In this document: in pieces, positions 7,772 to 15,927 of the stretch
How positions within the stretch are numbered: the first letter of the stretch is position 1
Layout: every line of letters begins with the position of its first letter
Source: an uncultured Bacteroidales bacterium
Lineage (GTDB): Bacteria; Bacteroidota; Bacteroidia; Bacteroidales; Bacteroidaceae
DNA length: 64,000 nucleotides
Assembly: GCA_902800305.1 (NCBI GenBank)
Contig: CADCDP010000030.1
Span: forward strand, 1-64,000
Direction: 5' to 3'
The notes under the pieces: model-generated
The model's input: only the letters and a program-made list of their open reading frames with translations
Databases searched by the model: none
What the model was told of the DNA's origin: nothing
Program-made: the position numbers and the translations under genes

Positions 7772-8841
7772 TTCATCAGCTTTAAAATTTTCCCCAATAA
7801 TGAGCCGAAGAATTGATTTCTTGCAATTCTATAGGGTCTCAAATCAATTTTATCATAGAAATATCTACATTCGCAACTTCGGTAGTCCCTCCACCATTGC
7901 CATAATGAGATTTTTCCCTTAAGTGCAAAAGGTAAATCTCGGAATTCAACTATAGAATTTATCTCCCTGATTCTTCCTTTTGTTTCTTGAGTATAATCCA
8001 TTCCTTGATGACCAAGTACCCATATATATGGAAGGTTTACACCTGCTACAGCCAAAGAGTATGTAGTTGCATCGTTACGAAGATTGATTTCTACAAAATA
8101 GTATTTCTCTTTGTTTCTTATTATTTCTACGCCAAACAAACCTTCATAGCCTATGGCTTTCACCATTTTCTTTGCTTTTTGAAGGACATCCTTTGGAAGT
8201 TTATCAATTGGATGTGTTGTAGAATAGGTGGTTCCTCCAAGATGATCACGATGCTTCAACACATAACCAGGAATGATGACATTTCCTTTTATAGAAACTC
8301 CATCTATAACAATCTCATCATCTTTATGAATGTATTCTTGTATCTGAACGACATCGTTTGTTTCGTATTCGGAAAGTATTTTCCCCAACTCATTTTCATT
8401 ATAACAAACAGCAAAACGCTTTCCCCCATGAATACTTTCCAACGGTTTTACTATACATGGATAGCAGAGAGCAACAGGAGTGTTATGTCCTATAATATGC
8501 ATCATTGAATTAGGCACGGCAAAGCCAACCTCTTTAGCCACTTCGACCTGAACCTGCTTGTCCATGAAATGAGCCGTATTTTTATCTAGCAAAGCAGCCA
8601 CATCATCAGAGCAGAGAATAACAGATTGGTCTATAGGGTAATTCTCTCTTAACACCTTCACTGCCTCATTACCATCTGCTACTACAAAACTCTTATTCAC
8701 ATAGCACGAAGCTAACACATAACTATTTTTGCCATGTGCATTTTCCAAAATCACATCAACCTCAACACCTTTCATGCCAAGGCTACGCACCATGCTCAGT
8801 GTATTATGGTGAGTACCACCAATAACGACACATCTATTCAT
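7768..8841 (-). CDS. ATP-grasp family ligase
   Basis: 357 aa. It begins MNRCVVIGGTHHNTLSMVR, the pre-ATP-grasp Rossmann-like domain. The ATP-grasp core includes CIVKPLESIHGGKRF, VQIQEYIHKDDEIVIDG and the Mg-binding FVEINLRNDA near residue 255. These enzymes form amide or similar bonds through an acyl-phosphate. In a surface-glycan operon with a second ATP-grasp gene and two acyltransferases, a plausible job is coupling an amino acid or other carboxylate to a sugar; that is inference. It overlaps the hexapeptide transferase gene upstream by 8 nt. Confidence 0.85.
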   Translation of the reverse strand: MNRCVVIGGTHHNTLSMVRSLGMKGVEVDVILENAHGKNSYVLASCYVNKSFVVADGNEAVKVLRENYPIDQSVILCSDDVAALLDKNTAHFMDKQVQVEVAKEVGFAVPNSMMHIIGHNTPVALCYPCIVKPLESIHGGKRFAVCYNENELGKILSEYETNDVVQIQEYIHKDDEIVIDGVSIKGNVIIPGYVLKHRDHLGGTTYSTTHPIDKLPKDVLQKAKKMVKAIGYEGLFGVEIIRNKEKYYFVEINLRNDATTYSLAVAGVNLPYIWVLGHQGMDYTQETKGRIREINSIVEFRDLPFALKGKISLWQWWRDYRSCECRYFYDKIDLRPYRIARNQFFGSLLGKILKLMK

Positions 8842-9346
8842 GCGGTATTAAATGCTTTTTTATTTTAGCAGGAATGCCTGCTACCAATACTCCTGACGGA
8901 ACATCTTCGGTTACGACAGATCCAGCAGCCACAACCGAATAATCACCGACATGAACACCTGGCAATATAACGGCTCGGGCTCCAATCCAGACGTCACGGC
9001 CTATAATAATACCTTCTCTGACTTTTGGATAAATCTCTGATAATTTGTTCCATGGCCCATTAGGATAAGCACTCGTGAAGAGAGAAACTTGATAGGCAAG
9101 CGTGGAATTCTCACCAATTATCACTGGAGCCTTAGCTACGATAAAGCACCCCACATTTATCTCGCTGTGAGCATGCATTTCTATCAGAATGGGACTCCCT
9201 ACAATCTTACACTCAGAGATATGTGCATCTGTCGCTATTCGTGCCCCCATCCAACGGTAGATGTTTGTACGAAATCTCTTTATATATGGGAGACGAAGTA
9301 ATAATTTACCCCACTTAGCCTTAATTTTAGACAATATCATTTTCAA
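8834..9346 (-). CDS. Hexapeptide (left-handed beta-helix) acyltransferase
   Basis: 170 aa. Hexapeptide repeats run from about residue 45 to 155 (ISECKIVGSPILIEMHAHSE, IIGRDVWIGARAVILPGVHV) and close with GVLVAGIPAKI. It resembles the WcaF/maltose O-acetyltransferase group, which acetylates sugars from acetyl-CoA in the cytoplasm. Together with the CysE-like enzyme at 5,266 it makes two putative O-acetyltransferases in the operon, so the glycan is probably decorated at more than one position. It is only 2 nt from the ATP-grasp gene upstream. Confidence 0.85.
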   Translation of the reverse strand: MKMILSKIKAKWGKLLLRLPYIKRFRTNIYRWMGARIATDAHISECKIVGSPILIEMHAHSEINVGCFIVAKAPVIIGENSTLAYQVSLFTSAYPNGPWNKLSEIYPKVREGIIIGRDVWIGARAVILPGVHVGDYSVVAAGSVVTEDVPSGVLVAGIPAKIKKHLIPHE

Positions 9347-9348
9347 AT

Positions 9349-10458
9349 CTATTTGGAGTTCATTGGGTAAAATGAGTCAGCAATTCCCCAACCCTTTCCC
9401 ACTTGTGCCAAGTCCATTCCTGCTCCAGTATTTATTTCAAGAATAAGAGGTCCTTTCTCAGTAGTCACAATATCAAACCCTACAGAGAAATAGGGAGGTA
9501 ATAGCAAAAGCGCCTTATAAACCAGTTGCTTTATCTCATCCCATTGAGGAATTTGTACACCTTCAAACCTCAAATGGCTATCAGGATGTTCTTCATATTT
9601 AGTCGGGTCAAATCTTCTACCTGCATATGATTCTATCTTTCCTGTCTCAATATTTACACTAGCAGCAAGACCACCTGCATGCATATTATCTACATATTGA
9701 CCCTTACGACCAAATCGCACTGCAGCAGACACGATATCAATCTTAGCATCTTTGTTTTTTGTCAAAATACGGATGGTGTTGATTGTGTCGGGATTAAACT
9801 TCCTTAGTACTGGCTCCTGAAGAAGCCCACTCTCCATAAACATATCATTAGAGCCAAACCTCTCTTTCAACATTGTAGCGTTAACCTCCTTTCCATCCAT
9901 CAACCATACACCATTTTCTCGAATCATAACGAACACACCTCTTGCCGCTCCAGCTGATGGAAGTTTCACATAGATTTTTTCACCCTCATGTGATTTGAGA
10001 AGTTCATTTACTCTTTCTTCATTTAAGATAACATTATCTTTTATGAAATGTTGGTTTTTATATATCAGAATCATCTCTGGAACTGGAATTCCATAATAAG
10101 ACATTAATTCATGGAATAGGATTTTATCGTTGATAACAATATCATATGTAGAAGAAATTTTTCCCCCCCACTGGCAGGCCAAGCCATAATTCCTTTGAGG
10201 AAGAAATGATTTTATTTGTTTGTAATTATCATATTCTTCCAGCCAGTGACAGAAGATGAAATATGTATCAGGGAACCGATGCCAATACCACAACAATCGC
10301 TCAACATCAAAGAGCACTCTCCATAGACTTTTCTTATTTTGTGCAGTACACTGTTTGTAGTATTTGAAACACAACCACGGATCTTCTTGTTCTGTGAACT
10401 TCAAATGATGACGCAAGCAGTAAATATAGCGATAAATAGTGTAAAGAATAAAAAACAT
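9349..10458 (-). CDS. Sugar-transfer-associated ATP-grasp protein
   Basis: 369 aa. The N-terminal 110 residues are aromatic and basic (LYTIYRYIYCLRHH), as in the 'ATPgrasp_ST' family of capsule loci. The ATP-grasp core contains YVKLPSAGAARGVFVM, a long nucleotide-binding segment, DNMHAGGLAASV, and the metal-site ILEINTGAGMD near residue 343. The predicted reaction is ATP-dependent ligation, with unknown substrate. It follows the GT2 gene after 5 nt. Confidence 0.85.
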   Translation of the reverse strand: MFFILYTIYRYIYCLRHHLKFTEQEDPWLCFKYYKQCTAQNKKSLWRVLFDVERLLWYWHRFPDTYFIFCHWLEEYDNYKQIKSFLPQRNYGLACQWGGKISSTYDIVINDKILFHELMSYYGIPVPEMILIYKNQHFIKDNVILNEERVNELLKSHEGEKIYVKLPSAGAARGVFVMIRENGVWLMDGKEVNATMLKERFGSNDMFMESGLLQEPVLRKFNPDTINTIRILTKNKDAKIDIVSAAVRFGRKGQYVDNMHAGGLAASVNIETGKIESYAGRRFDPTKYEEHPDSHLRFEGVQIPQWDEIKQLVYKALLLLPPYFSVGFDIVTTEKGPLILEINTGAGMDLAQVGKGWGIADSFYPMNSK

Positions 10459-10463
10459 AATTA

Positions 10464-11438
10464 TTACAATTTTGAGTTCAATCTAGGATTTACTACAAGA
10501 AAGATTAGTTTCAAATAATCTTTTATTGAATGGTATCCGAAAGACATCAAAAAATATTTAATACCAATTGTAGTATTATCCCATCTGTTCAATTTATAGA
10601 ATTCAGAAAGTTCTCTTGTTTTGACCGAGTCCTGTTGGCTCAGAATTCTACATGTTAGACCGAAGCAATAATTATAGACCAATCTTCTTTGGAATGATTC
10701 AAGTTGATTTAAATGGCCAAAAGAATCCAAATTCTCTCGTATTTTCATCCTTGAATAAATAGAACGCATATCAAGCGTTGACATGATTGAATCACTACTG
10801 CGTCTATAATAACAATAATTAGTTACATCGTAAATAGCAATACTTTTTGCGAGGCATCTCACTCTAACGAGAAACTCCAAATCCTCAAAAATGACACCCT
10901 CTAAAAAACAAAGGCCATTAGCAAAAAGGAAATCTCGGCGGAAAAGAAATCTTGGTGCCATACCGGTACCAAGACACTCTCCAGCTCTGGAACCGGTATG
11001 GCGAAGAGATTTGAACTTAAAATATTTCCGTTTATTGAACGGACGTTCAGTACGCTCAAACCTTTTATCAAGATAAATATTCACGTTAAATCCTAACACG
11101 TCAGCTTTTTCTTCAGGAAGAATGTCACCTAATTTTTTTAGTATGCCATCAGCAATGGCATCATCACTATCCACAAACCACACATATTTACCTACAGCCA
11201 TCTTTAGCCCAGTATTTCTGGCTCCGCTTAATCCCTTGTTCTCTTGATGTATCGTTTTCATCTGAGGCAATTTAACTTTGAACGACTCTACTATCTGCAT
11301 AGAGTTATCAGGAGTGCCATCGTCTACTACAATAATTTCAAAATTGAAAGAATCATATTTTTGGTTGACAATACTTTGTAAAGTATCACCAATATATTTC
11401 TCCACCTTGTAAACAGGAATAATAATAGATAAATCCAT
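10464..11438 (-). CDS. GT2-family glycosyltransferase
   Basis: 324 aa, GT-A fold. MDLSIIIPVYKVEKYIGDTL opens the domain. DDG is at residues 39-41, GLSGARNTGL at 69-78, and the metal-binding DSDD at 90-93, followed by the acceptor loop with FEDLEF near 145. It is an inverting transferase that adds a sugar to the growing repeat unit. The C-terminal third is basic and tyrosine-rich with no membrane span. It sits 19 nt after the polymerase gene in the same operon. Confidence 0.92.
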   Translation of the reverse strand: MDLSIIIPVYKVEKYIGDTLQSIVNQKYDSFNFEIIVVDDGTPDNSMQIVESFKVKLPQMKTIHQENKGLSGARNTGLKMAVGKYVWFVDSDDAIADGILKKLGDILPEEKADVLGFNVNIYLDKRFERTERPFNKRKYFKFKSLRHTGSRAGECLGTGMAPRFLFRRDFLFANGLCFLEGVIFEDLEFLVRVRCLAKSIAIYDVTNYCYYRRSSDSIMSTLDMRSIYSRMKIRENLDSFGHLNQLESFQRRLVYNYCFGLTCRILSQQDSVKTRELSEFYKLNRWDNTTIGIKYFLMSFGYHSIKDYLKLIFLVVNPRLNSKL

Positions 11439-11457
11439 ATTAGTGCATTATGTTTGT

Positions 11458-12762
11458 CTATGTTAAACTCTTCATCGGATTTGCTTTCAACAAATATTGC
11501 TTTCTGATTAATTCTATATTTTTATCTGCTTTAGTTTTTCCAAATTGTTTCTTTGACTCAATCATTGCTATGACATAGATAAGTGGTATATAGAAAGAAT
11601 AATTAGGAATACTTGAAAGAGTAAAGAACATCAAAAAACCAAATAGAAATAAAACGAGAAAGACACTTTTTTCTTTATAACAATAATAAAATGAGGTAAT
11701 GAGAAAAAACGAAAAACTTATAATACCTAAAAGACCACGGTCAATAACCAAAGACAGCCATACAGACTCAGCCCCCATTAGGTCAGGGTATCTGGACAAT
11801 GCATTTTCGAAAGTGTAGTTTAAGCCATTACCTATCCACCAATTATGAGACCAAAATAAAAAAGCAATTCTAAACTGTGTTTCTCTTAAGTCAATATTAC
11901 TCCCAGTAACACTTTCTGTATCGTAGAAAGAAGAAAACACAAGATCCAAATAAGGGCTCATTAAAAATAAAACAATTATGCCAACAAGGAAATAACTAAA
12001 AAAATTACGTTTTACTACTGGTAAAAATAAAAGAATACATACAGCAAAGCCTACAATTGCAGACCGAGCACCTGTAAGAAACACACCTGCCGAGCAAGTC
12101 ACTATAGCATATAAAATAATAATAGGATGTATGTTTAAAAAAAGCTTTGTTCGATAGTAAAGATGCCACACCAAATAAGCCAGACTTAAGCAAACTGCGC
12201 CTGCTGTTGTATGCATAGAAAATACACCTTGACATCTTTTTACTCCATAACGAATTGAATCAATTAAATAAGTTTGAATATACGCACCAGAATTATTAAA
12301 ATATTCAACAACAGGATTTGTTTGAGATATTGCTTCAAAAACAATATAAGTACCACAAAAAACAGCATAAACAAGTGCTGCTTTAGAAAAGACGATTAAA
12401 GTAGATGGACTATTCTTTACTATATTCCAAAACATCGTTATGTAAAATAAACCACAAATGGAAGTCATTAAAATTAAATTATGTCGTTCACCCACAGAAA
12501 AGTAACATGAAAGGAAATAGGATACAGACAAAAAAAATATTGAAAAAGAAAAGATATTTCGTTCTCTTGTTCTGTTTTTATCTATTTTCATTACAAAAAA
12601 AGCAACCGACAGAAATATAACAACTTGGGATAAAGAGATTTTGGGTAAGAAAGAGAATTGTTGAATCCACGATGACAACAATACCACAATCACATAGGAT
12701 TTTTTAAAATCTATTATATATGCTACTATAATAACCAGCAATATTATGTAAGGGACAATCAT
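11458..12762 (-). CDS. Wzy-like O-antigen/capsule polymerase (O-antigen ligase superfamily)
   Basis: 434 aa, about 10-12 hydrophobic spans throughout. A larger soluble loop at about 265-310 (FSSFYDTESVTGSNIDLRET... WIGNGLNYTF) matches the big periplasmic loop in which Wzy/WaaL proteins carry their active residues. GARSAIVGFAVC and the R-x-x-Q-F-R-I pattern around 290 are typical. It would polymerise lipid-linked repeat units flipped by the Wzx protein encoded at 15,924. Being the only polymerase-like gene in the locus strengthens the call. Sequence conservation in this family is low, so the evidence is topology plus context. Confidence 0.8.
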   Translation of the reverse strand: MIVPYIILLVIIVAYIIDFKKSYVIVVLLSSWIQQFSFLPKISLSQVVIFLSVAFFVMKIDKNRTRERNIFSFSIFFLSVSYFLSCYFSVGERHNLILMTSICGLFYITMFWNIVKNSPSTLIVFSKAALVYAVFCGTYIVFEAISQTNPVVEYFNNSGAYIQTYLIDSIRYGVKRCQGVFSMHTTAGAVCLSLAYLVWHLYYRTKLFLNIHPIIILYAIVTCSAGVFLTGARSAIVGFAVCILLFLPVVKRNFFSYFLVGIIVLFLMSPYLDLVFSSFYDTESVTGSNIDLRETQFRIAFLFWSHNWWIGNGLNYTFENALSRYPDLMGAESVWLSLVIDRGLLGIISFSFFLITSFYYCYKEKSVFLVLFLFGFLMFFTLSSIPNYSFYIPLIYVIAMIESKKQFGKTKADKNIELIRKQYLLKANPMKSLT

Positions 12763-12767
12763 ATCTT

Positions 12768-13709
12768 CTATAAAATTTTATAATTTGTCAGTTTTGTTAT
12801 TATATATAATGTCATACATACGGACACTTTCGAAAGATAAAAAACAATAAGATGTATTCGTCTAAGATGTTTCTTTGAAAAATTGTGAATATTCACAGCA
12901 GTCGTCCATTTGGGCTCTTGTGAATTAAGAACAGCATTTCTAATAGAATTAATGTTTTTTGCAATCAAATAGCTATTAAAGCAATATTTATATATTTCAT
13001 CATCGGACTTTATCAATTCACAAATCATCTGTTCCGCCTGAATAATTTCATTACCAATTACTCGCATGGCAGAATCTTCTCTGATTACATAATAATAGGA
13101 AGAAAACGATATGTTTTTTATGAAGCCATGGTTTTCTCTTGCATAAGATATGAGAAAAAACCAGTCCTCACCTATTTTTAAGTTTTCAGAAAATCTAATA
13201 CTGTTCAAAGAGGATCTCTTAAATAATTTACCCCAAACTTCTATACGTACACGATCTCTTGAAAGCAGACATTCTAAATACTCTTTTGACGATTGTTTAT
13301 CGGGTAAAGAATATCTTTTCGGGGGAAGAAGGGTATCACCTTTTTGTATAGTATAAAAAGCTGTTAAGAGTATTAATGAAGGATTATCGTTTATTGACGT
13401 AACAAATTCGATTAAAAAATTATTACCTATGTAATCATCAGCATCTACAAAAGTAATCCATTCTCCTTTAGATTTCTCTATTCCCACATTCCTCGCAGTA
13501 CTTACACCACCATTTTCCTTGTGAAATACTTTAAATCGTTTGTCCTTTTCTGCGTATTCGTCACAAATTGTACCACTATCATCCTTACTACCATCATCTA
13601 TCAGAACACATTCCCAGTCGGGAAAAGATTGTACAATGATACTGTCAAGGCATCGAGGCAGGTATTGTTCAACATTGTACACTGGTACAATTATACTGAT
13701 AGCAGGCAT
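12768..13709 (-). CDS. GT2-family glycosyltransferase
   Basis: 313 aa. MPAISIIVPVYNVEQYLPRC opens a GT-A domain; DDG is at 38-40, NGGVSTARNVGIEKSKGEW follows, and DADD is at 89-92. KIGEDWFFLI near 167-177 is the ED motif of the acceptor side. It is an inverting glycosyltransferase for repeat-unit assembly on the cytoplasmic face. The C-terminus ends in hydrophobic and basic residues that may hold it to the membrane. It is 3 nt from the pyruvyl-transferase-family gene upstream. Confidence 0.92.
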   Translation of the reverse strand: MPAISIIVPVYNVEQYLPRCLDSIIVQSFPDWECVLIDDGSKDDSGTICDEYAEKDKRFKVFHKENGGVSTARNVGIEKSKGEWITFVDADDYIGNNFLIEFVTSINDNPSLILLTAFYTIQKGDTLLPPKRYSLPDKQSSKEYLECLLSRDRVRIEVWGKLFKRSSLNSIRFSENLKIGEDWFFLISYARENHGFIKNISFSSYYYVIREDSAMRVIGNEIIQAEQMICELIKSDDEIYKYCFNSYLIAKNINSIRNAVLNSQEPKWTTAVNIHNFSKKHLRRIHLIVFYLSKVSVCMTLYIITKLTNYKIL

Positions 13710-13712
13710 TTA

Positions 13713-14783
13713 CTAACAAATATTTGAATCTAAAAAATTGACGGATTCTGATCTTAGTTTTGACAAATAAACATCTATAGAATTGTAATCTATTTCATCT
13801 AAATCAGGAATAAAATCTGGAGCTACAATAGTTTTCTTAAGAGATAAGCTAGTCAACAAGTCTGTATATCTTTCATCATGACCATCACCTAATGCTATTG
13901 CGAAAAATTTACGTTTAAATATGACTGAGAAAACAACTGCATGAAAAGATGAAGTAATAATACAAGTGGCATATCGGAAAAGACTAACGAATTCTTCTGG
14001 TGTATATATTCCAGATGACAAATCTATCACTTCCAAGCCAGCACTTTGAGAAAGTTGTAAAGCTTTTTGTCGCAAAAGTTGTGGATTGGGTTTATAAGGA
14101 CGCGCTTGATATATTAACACATAACGTTTATCTTTATATTTGTCTGTTATTAACCTATCCCATACTGTTTTATTTGCAATAAGAGTTGGATCCAAACATA
14201 CTGTGACATTTTTCCCGATTCTTTCTTTTAATAAATAATCTTTAACAGAATATTCCCTAACAGATATGGCATTAAAATTAGAAATACTTCTTTTCACAAA
14301 ATCGTAATCCAATGACATAAGATTATCTATGCTAGTACTGATTGCATAGGATATAAGAAAGGATTCTTTCTTTCGTTTGAACATACCCCAATAGGCTTTG
14401 TCAATACCACCAGTCAGAGTGCTATTCCAAAGCTGATCGCTGCCTACTATATAAACATCGAAGTCAGGAGGAATATTCTTCAATGAACATTCTGGAGTTA
14501 AATGGAGATAATGACTACAGAATGCCTCATAATTATTCTTTCTTCTTAATCTATTTTGTATATTACTTAAATATACATATACAAGGGTAAACTGCAAATG
14601 ATAAATATATCTCAGAAATTTTGTCCAATTGAATATAGAATAGACATCATCTACATATGTTTGTCTATAATTTATAACCCACACATCATGCCCCATTTGT
14701 TTCAAAGTCTCTTGAAGGGCATAACATTGTAAAACAGCTCCATAATTACGAGCACGATGGAAGGTTAAGATGCCTATCTTCAT
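13713..14783 (-). CDS. Polysaccharide pyruvyl transferase family protein
   Basis: 356 aa. The N-terminus MKIGILTFHRARNYGAVLQC with NYGA is the CsaB/WcaK family signature. VYIVGSDQLWN (around 108-118) is the next conserved block. CIITSSFHAVVFSVIFKRKF near 280 carries the family's SFHA/H-hydroxyl motif. The family adds ketal-linked pyruvate to sugars from phosphoenolpyruvate, though many members in Bacteroides loci have untested activity. It often sits beside an FrhB-like Fe-S protein, as here; the two genes overlap by 4 nt and may act together. Confidence 0.88.
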   Translation of the reverse strand: MKIGILTFHRARNYGAVLQCYALQETLKQMGHDVWVINYRQTYVDDVYSIFNWTKFLRYIYHLQFTLVYVYLSNIQNRLRRKNNYEAFCSHYLHLTPECSLKNIPPDFDVYIVGSDQLWNSTLTGGIDKAYWGMFKRKKESFLISYAISTSIDNLMSLDYDFVKRSISNFNAISVREYSVKDYLLKERIGKNVTVCLDPTLIANKTVWDRLITDKYKDKRYVLIYQARPYKPNPQLLRQKALQLSQSAGLEVIDLSSGIYTPEEFVSLFRYATCIITSSFHAVVFSVIFKRKFFAIALGDGHDERYTDLLTSLSLKKTIVAPDFIPDLDEIDYNSIDVYLSKLRSESVNFLDSNIC

Positions 14784-15211
14784 ACGAATATTTCTTTAAA
14801 CATTATAATTATTCTCTTTGCCCTTCGTTTGATTTTAAATCTCCAGCCCGCCTCTCCATATCTGTTAAAGACATATTTAAAACCATGTATTTTATAATCA
14901 TCTTCAAATTGAATACGATTTGGATGAATCTCAGAAGGATGTTGCAAATTGGGTTGCAAGCAATCATCAACATCCACCTTTTTTATCTTTAAACTCTTGT
15001 TGGCTTTTTCAAACAATTGCTTTCCTTTTTCCGTGTTCAGCAATATTAAACTAACACCTTTATCATCATCGTTAAAACCTGACGCTGCTTTCTCCCATCC
15101 CCAGAAGTCAGCCAATGTAATATCACTGGGACGTGTGGTGTTGGTGAAATGACATACTCCGCATGAATGACGGAACATGATATGTTTGTAAAACAAGTAT
15201 GTAAATGTCAT
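14780..15211 (-). CDS. FrhB-like Fe-S protein, C-terminal part (frameshifted from 15208-15927)
   Basis: 143 aa. The frame continues the FrhB C-terminal domain: FRHSCGVCHFTNTTRPSDIT and LADFWGWEKAASG are the conserved Cys-containing and D-F-W-G blocks. It has no plausible separate function. The coding strand at 15,218-15,212 is a run of seven G; one additional G (or loss of two) would join it in frame to the upstream 239-aa part. The stop overlaps the pyruvyl-transferase start by 4 nt. It reads as the back half of a single ~380-aa protein. Confidence 0.8.
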   Translation of the reverse strand: MTFTYLFYKHIMFRHSCGVCHFTNTTRPSDITLADFWGWEKAASGFNDDDKGVSLILLNTEKGKQLFEKANKSLKIKKVDVDDCLQPNLQHPSEIHPNRIQFEDDYKIHGFKYVFNRYGEAGWRFKIKRRAKRIIIMFKEIFV

Positions 15212-15927
15212 CCCCCCCTCCTTTTGAATTTATAAGACTCTTTATGAGCTTTCCAACCAAAGAGTTCCTTGTCTCTGAAATTAACAGTCACAATCTCATC
15301 TCCTTGTTTCTTTTCTAAATAGGCAATGTAGTCTCTCCATAGGAAAGGAGCTGGTACTCCATGACACACAATATCTATGAGAATAAGATTTTCGCGAAGT
15401 TTCTTACCTACATAGGAATTTAAACCAGAAGTTTGGCATGGAGTTCCTGAGAAAAGGACAGTCAATCCATTCTTCAAATCTTCTTTTACTTGTCTAAACA
15501 CCCCTGTCAAGTCACTTTGGACATACTTGCTGCCACGGAATTCATCGCGTTCTTCTTTGGTTGTGGCTCGTTTGTGTACCACACGAAAATGATCTTTATA
15601 GCCTGCCCCATAAACAACACCTCCTTGTTCAAGTATATAGTCACTGATTGCCACAAACGCGGCGCCTGAGCGCGACTTCATCACTTCATCTATTTCTTTA
15701 TGTCGTGCAGCGTATGCTATAGGCTGTTCAAGATTCAACGAACGATCATAATTATCATTGAATTGACAAACTTTGTCACACTGCCCGCAATCCACACATT
15801 TGGATTTATCAACCATAGGATATAGGAAGCCTAAGGCATCAGGTTCCATTGTAATTGCATCATGCACACAGATACTGGCACACGCAGTACAACCACAGCA
15901 ATCCTTTGGCTCTGTTATTTTTATCAT
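15208..15927 (-). CDS. Coenzyme F420 hydrogenase/dehydrogenase beta-subunit-like protein, N-terminal part (frameshifted)
   Basis: 239 aa. Two 4Fe-4S clusters are encoded: C10, C13, C16, C20 and C44, C47, C50, C54. The FrhB N-domain follows (SRSGAAFVAISDYILEQGGV, GSKYVQSD) and the flavin-domain segment LFSGTPCQTSGLNSY near 165-180. The frame ends KFKRRGG at a G7 tract, out of phase with the remainder at 14780-15211. In Bacteroidetes polysaccharide loci this family accompanies pyruvyl transferases; a redox step in glycan modification is presumed, not proven. The start overlaps the wzx stop by 4 nt. Confidence 0.82.
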   Translation of the reverse strand: MIKITEPKDCCGCTACASICVHDAITMEPDALGFLYPMVDKSKCVDCGQCDKVCQFNDNYDRSLNLEQPIAYAARHKEIDEVMKSRSGAAFVAISDYILEQGGVVYGAGYKDHFRVVHKRATTKEERDEFRGSKYVQSDLTGVFRQVKEDLKNGLTVLFSGTPCQTSGLNSYVGKKLRENLILIDIVCHGVPAPFLWRDYIAYLEKKQGDEIVTVNFRDKELFGWKAHKESYKFKRRGG

